Origin: Pelomonas caseinilytica
GTDB taxonomy: Bacteria; Pseudomonadota; Gammaproteobacteria; Burkholderiales; Burkholderiaceae_C
Direction of reading: 5' to 3'
Length of the DNA stretch: 64,000 bases
NCBI RefSeq assembly: GCF_021353235.1
Contig: NZ_JAJTWT010000006.1
Span: forward strand, 248,001 to 312,000
In this document: positions 58,910-64,000 of the stretch, piece after piece
Position numbering within the stretch: position 1 is the first letter of the stretch
Layout of the letters: every line of letters starts with the position of its first letter
Translations under genes and position numbers: made by a program
The notes under the pieces: generated by a model
Databases searched by the model: none
What the model saw: only the letters and a program-made list of their open reading frames with translations
What the model was told of the DNA's origin: nothing

Positions 58910-61513
58910 ATGACCAAGACACTCATCATTGCCGAGAAGCCCTCCGTCGCGCAGGACATCGTCCGTGCGCTGACCCCCGTGGCCGGCAAGTTCGACAAGC
59001 ACGACGACCACTTCGAAAACGAGCAGTACGTCGTCAGCTCCGCCGTGGGCCATCTCGTGGAGATCGCCGCGCCCGAGGAGTACGACGTCAAGCGCGGCAA
59101 GTGGAGCTTCGCCCACCTGCCGGTCATCCCGCCGCACTTCGACCTCAACCCCATCGACAAGAACAAGGGCCGGCTGAACGCCCTGGTCAAGCTGGTCCGC
59201 CGCAAGGACGTGACGGCCCTGATCAACGCCTGCGACGCGGGCCGCGAGGGCGAGCTGATCTTCCGGCTGATCGAGCAGTACGCCACGCCGGCCAAGGGCC
59301 CGTTGAACAAGCCGGTGCGCCGGCTGTGGCTGCAGTCGATGACGCCCGCGGCCATCCGCGAGGGCTTCGAGAAGTTGCGCAGCGACCAGCAGATGCTGCC
59401 GCTGGCCGACGCCGCGCGCTGCCGCTCCGAGGCCGACTGGCTGGTGGGCATCAACGGCACGCGGGCCATGACGGCCTTCAACTCTCGCGACGGCGGCTTC
59501 TTCCTGACCACGGTGGGCCGCGTGCAGACGCCCACGCTCTCCATCGTCGTCGAACGCGAGGAGAAGATCCGCAAGCACGTCGCCCGCGACTACTGGGAGC
59601 TGCGCGCATCCTTCGATGCCCAGGCCGGCCAGTACGAGGGCAAGTGGTTCGATCCGGCTTGGAAGAAGAACGACGATGCCGAGCGCCGTGCCGACCGGCT
59701 GTGGACTCAGGCCGAGGCCGACGAGATCGCCAAGGCCGTGCTCGGCAAGCCGGCCGTGGTGACGGAGGAGAGCAAGCCCAGCACGACCAGCTGCGGCGCC
59801 CTCTACGACCTGACGACGCTGCAGCGCGAGGCCAATTCGCGCTTCGGCTTCTCGGCCAAGACGACGCTGTCCATCGCCCAGGCGCTCTACGAGAAGCACA
59901 AGGTGCTGACCTACCCGCGGACGGACTCGCGCTTCCTGCCCGAGGACTACCTCGCGGTCGCCAAAGACACGGCCAAGATGCTGGCGACCGGAGACCTGCC
60001 GGGTCCGCTGGGCGCCCTGTCCGAGCACGCGGCCAAGGCGTTGAAGGAGGGCTACATCAAGCCGACGAAGAAGGTGTTCGACAACGCCAAGGTGTCGGAC
60101 CACTTCGCCATCATCCCGACGCTGCAGGCGCCCAAGGCCCTGACCGAGATCGAGGCCAAGCTCTACGACATGGTCGTCAAGCGCTTTTTGGCGGTGTTCT
60201 TCCCGCCGGCCGAGTTCCTGGTCACGACGCGCATTTCGAAGATCGACAACAAGCATCACTTCCAGACCAACGGCAAGGTGCTCGTCAAGCCGGGCTGGCT
60301 GGCCGTCTACGGCAAGGACGTGGACGACGAGGACGCCAACCTCGTGCCGGTGCAGCCGAACGAGGTCGTGCGCACCGAGAGCGTGGACGTGAAGGCCCTG
60401 CAGACCAAGCCGCCGGCGCGCTACACCGAAGCGACGCTGCTGTCGGCCATGGAAGGCGCGGGCAAGCTCATCGACGACGACGAGCTGCGCGAGGCCATGG
60501 CCGAGAAGGGCCTGGGCACGCCGGCCACGCGCGCGGCCACCATCGAAGGCCTGATCACCGAGAAGTACATGCTGCGCGAGGGCCGCGAACTCATCCCCAC
60601 GGCCAAGGCCTTCCAGCTGATGACGTTGCTGCGCGGCCTGGACGTCGAGGACCTGACCCGGCCCGAACTGACCGGCGACTGGGAGTTCAAGCTCGCCGAG
60701 ATGGAGAAGGGGCGCCTGAAGCGCGAGCAGTTCATGGCCGAGATCGCCGCCATGACCGAGAAGATGGTCGCCAAGGCCAAGGGCTACGACCGCGACACCA
60801 TCCCGGGCGACTACGCGACGCTCAAGACGCCCTGCCCCAAGTGCGGCGGCGTCGTGAAGGAGAACTACCGCCGCTTCACCTGCACCGGCAGGAGCGGCGA
60901 CGGCAGCGACGCCTGCGGCTTCTCCATCGGCAAGATCCCGGGTGGCCGCAGCTTCGAGCTGCACGAGGTGGAGACCTTCCTGGCGACCAAGAAGATCGGC
61001 CCGCTGGAGGGCTTCCGCTCCAAGGCGGGCTGGCCTTTCACGGCCGAGCTGGCGCTGGTGTTCGACCCCGAGATCGACAACTGGAAGCTCGAGTTCGACT
61101 TCGGCGAGGACGCGAAGAAGGCCGAGAACGACGGCGAGCCGGTGGACTTCTCCGGCCAGAACTCTCTGGGGCCCTGCCCCAAGTGCCAGGGCCACGTCTA
61201 CGAGCACGGCGCCAACTACGTCTGCGAGCACTCGGTGGGCGAGAAGGTCACCTGCGATTTCAAGACCGGCAAGGTCATCCTCACCCAGCCCATCGAGCCG
61301 GCCCAGGTGAACAAGCTGCTGGCCGATGGCAAGACCGACCTGCTGGAGAACTTCGTCTCCAACAAGACGCGCCGCAAGTTCAAGGCCTTCCTCGCCTACG
61401 ACAAGAAGGAGGGCAAGGTGGTCTTCGAGTTCGAGCCGCGCGCGGGCAAGGCCCCCGCCAAGGCCGCGCCGGCGCGCAAGGCCGCCGCCAAGAAGGCGGC
61501 CGCCAAGGGTTGA
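58910..61513 (+). CDS. topB: DNA topoisomerase III
   Basis: 867 residues. The Toprim domain (1-150) has KTLIIAEKPSVAQDIV and DAGREGELI; the catalytic Tyr335 is in LTYPRTDSRF. The enzyme is type IA and decatenates precatenated DNA. Beyond the core are two C-terminal zinc-type or repeat modules (LKTPCPKCGG and GPCPKCQGHVY at about 640-780) and a Lys/Ala-rich tail (KAAPARKAAAKKAAAKG). It is longer than E. coli TopB (653). ATG 58910 begins MTKTLIIAEKP, matching the family N-terminus. Confidence 0.95.
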   Translation: MTKTLIIAEKPSVAQDIVRALTPVAGKFDKHDDHFENEQYVVSSAVGHLVEIAAPEEYDVKRGKWSFAHLPVIPPHFDLNPIDKNKGRLNALVKLVRRKDVTALINACDAGREGELIFRLIEQYATPAKGPLNKPVRRLWLQSMTPAAIREGFEKLRSDQQMLPLADAARCRSEADWLVGINGTRAMTAFNSRDGGFFLTTVGRVQTPTLSIVVEREEKIRKHVARDYWELRASFDAQAGQYEGKWFDPAWKKNDDAERRADRLWTQAEADEIAKAVLGKPAVVTEESKPSTTSCGALYDLTTLQREANSRFGFSAKTTLSIAQALYEKHKVLTYPRTDSRFLPEDYLAVAKDTAKMLATGDLPGPLGALSEHAAKALKEGYIKPTKKVFDNAKVSDHFAIIPTLQAPKALTEIEAKLYDMVVKRFLAVFFPPAEFLVTTRISKIDNKHHFQTNGKVLVKPGWLAVYGKDVDDEDANLVPVQPNEVVRTESVDVKALQTKPPARYTEATLLSAMEGAGKLIDDDELREAMAEKGLGTPATRAATIEGLITEKYMLREGRELIPTAKAFQLMTLLRGLDVEDLTRPELTGDWEFKLAEMEKGRLKREQFMAEIAAMTEKMVAKAKGYDRDTIPGDYATLKTPCPKCGGVVKENYRRFTCTGRSGDGSDACGFSIGKIPGGRSFELHEVETFLATKKIGPLEGFRSKAGWPFTAELALVFDPEIDNWKLEFDFGEDAKKAENDGEPVDFSGQNSLGPCPKCQGHVYEHGANYVCEHSVGEKVTCDFKTGKVILTQPIEPAQVNKLLADGKTDLLENFVSNKTRRKFKAFLAYDKKEGKVVFEFEPRAGKAPAKAAPARKAAAKKAAAKG

Positions 61514-61607
61514 GGGCGCTGGCGGCTACCCGCGCCATCGCGCGCAGCGCCGCCGGGGACTTATGCTCGCAGCCTGCAACGGGCCGTGAAGCCGGGGAGG
61601 GCAGCGC

Positions 61608-63473
<1,866 letters not shown>

Positions 63474-63495
63474 CGGTTTGGTCGTGCGGCTCATG

Positions 63496-63584
63496 AACAC
63501 AGCCACAGAGGCACAGAGGCACAGAGAAATCGGTGAGTTCCAGGCAACTCTCTCTGTGTCTCTGTGCCTCTGTGGCCTTGTTTT
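63496..63584. repeat. Palindromic repeat, copy 3
   Basis: Inverted repeat of about 89 bp beginning AACACAGCCACAGAGGCACA and ending in GCCTCTGTGGCCTTGTTTT. It lies between the sensor kinase and the AEC transporter and is the third member of the family in 5.5 kb. Confidence 0.8.
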
Positions 63585-63602
63585 CTTCGGGCGAGGCGGC
63601 GC

Positions 63603-64000
63603 ATGACCTGGCCCATCGCTTTCAAGTTGCTGGCGATCCTGGTGGCCGTGACGATCGGCTACGTCGTCGGCCGCATGCGCTGGCTGGGCCATGCCCAGGC
63701 GGGCAGCGACGGCGACCCGGCGCGCGTGCTGGCCAATGCGGCCTTCTACATCTTCGTGCCGGCCCTGCTGTTCCGCACGACGGCGCGGCTGGACACCTCG
63801 ACCCTGCCCTGGGCCTTCCTGTTCGCCTTCTTCGTGCCCGTGCTGGCCGTGGTGGCCCTCATCTACGCCTTCGAGCGCTGGCGGCGCAAGCCGGGCGAGG
63901 CCGTCACGGCGCCCAGCGTCAAGGCCATCACCGCCGGCTTCGGCAACACGCTTCAGGTCGGCGTGCCGGTGGCCGCCGGGGTGTTCGGCGAACGGGGCCT
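63603..64000 (+). CDS. AEC-family transporter (partial)
   Basis: 132 codons are visible and the gene runs off the window. The start, WPIAFKLLAILVAVTIGY, and ANAAFYIFVPALLFRTTARLD then FLFAFFVPVLAVVALIYAFE give the first three helices of the auxin efflux carrier/malate permease family; the AGFGNTLQVGVPVA block near the end is also characteristic. It carries small organic acids in bacteria. Repeat copy 3 lies directly upstream, so its promoter must be within or before that element. Confidence 0.85.
   Translation, partial: MTWPIAFKLLAILVAVTIGYVVGRMRWLGHAQAGSDGDPARVLANAAFYIFVPALLFRTTARLDTSTLPWAFLFAFFVPVLAVVALIYAFERWRRKPGEAVTAPSVKAITAGFGNTLQVGVPVAAGVFGERG

Overview
This window is a stretch of GC-rich chromosome (roughly 70% by eye) from a betaproteobacterium, most likely a Burkholderiales of the Rubrivivax/Roseateles/Leptothrix kind. 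The placement is inferred from a DUF3567 protein, the glnE / yhdP / nitrilase gene order, a non-enteric SoxR that appears to act directly on its neighbours, a rhombosortase, and codon usage so GC-biased that very long meaningless antisense frames appear. No rRNA, tRNA, CRISPR array, complete insertion sequence or prophage was recognised.

Layout. 0-2.4 kb: redox-stress module (fpr, soxR, and a SoxR-box promoter driving a questin-oxidase-like gene). 2.4-8 kb: a lower-GC secreted S9 peptidase, a cupin regulator coupled to a GNAT, and a tandem AAA+ ATPase. 8-17.3 kb: DUF3567 and DUF3108 proteins, a catalytically doubtful FAH-like protein coupled to a nucleoside hydrolase, a Pat-type acetyltransferase with an HDAC-like deacetylase, a GAF-GGDEF diguanylate cyclase, and DUF4197 and GFA proteins. 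17.3-25.5 kb: ProQ/FinO RNA chaperone, M17 aminopeptidase, a 59-residue protein with a strong terminator, a DTW tRNA-modification enzyme, a DsbD-like reductase with a decayed redoxin partner, glutaminase, and an rRNA-type methyltransferase. 25.5-33.7 kb: a c-heme sensor coupled to a Ser/Thr kinase, an ACP/ketosynthase/hydrolase cluster, an OmpR-type two-component pair, a 2OG-Fe(II) oxygenase and a lipoprotein. 33.6-46.2 kb: MFS transporter, Tricorn-like protease, nitrilase, yhdP and glnE. 46.2-46.8 kb: a gene-free, nearly palindromic element of about 556 bp. 46.8-50.1 kb: rhombosortase, a DUF3052-like protein, and an AT-richer AbiE-type toxin-antitoxin pair behind two operator palindromes. 50.1-64 kb: FAD oxidoreductase, EamA transporter, GST, CYTH-CHAD protein, a secreted S8 protease with a GlyGly-CTERM tail, SPOR protein, birA, SET-domain methyltransferase, topB, a hybrid-free sensor kinase and the start of an AEC transporter. 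Three copies of a small palindromic repeat separate genes between 58.1 and 63.6 kb.

How the parts may work together. The most interesting linkages are: SoxR box plus questin-oxidase-like enzyme (possible quinone response); Pat writer plus HDAC-like eraser 26 bp apart; heme sensor with no output domain translated just ahead of a Ser/Thr kinase carrying a duplicated C-terminal helical module; an ACP, a lone KAS II-like ketosynthase and an alpha/beta hydrolase with a Cys nucleophile in one overlapping operon; rhombosortase and a plausible substrate protease in the same window; and an AbiE-type toxin-antitoxin pair with its apparent operator intact. Most other genes are ordinary chromosomal functions, often translationally coupled by ATGA or TGATG overlaps or abutting tail to tail.
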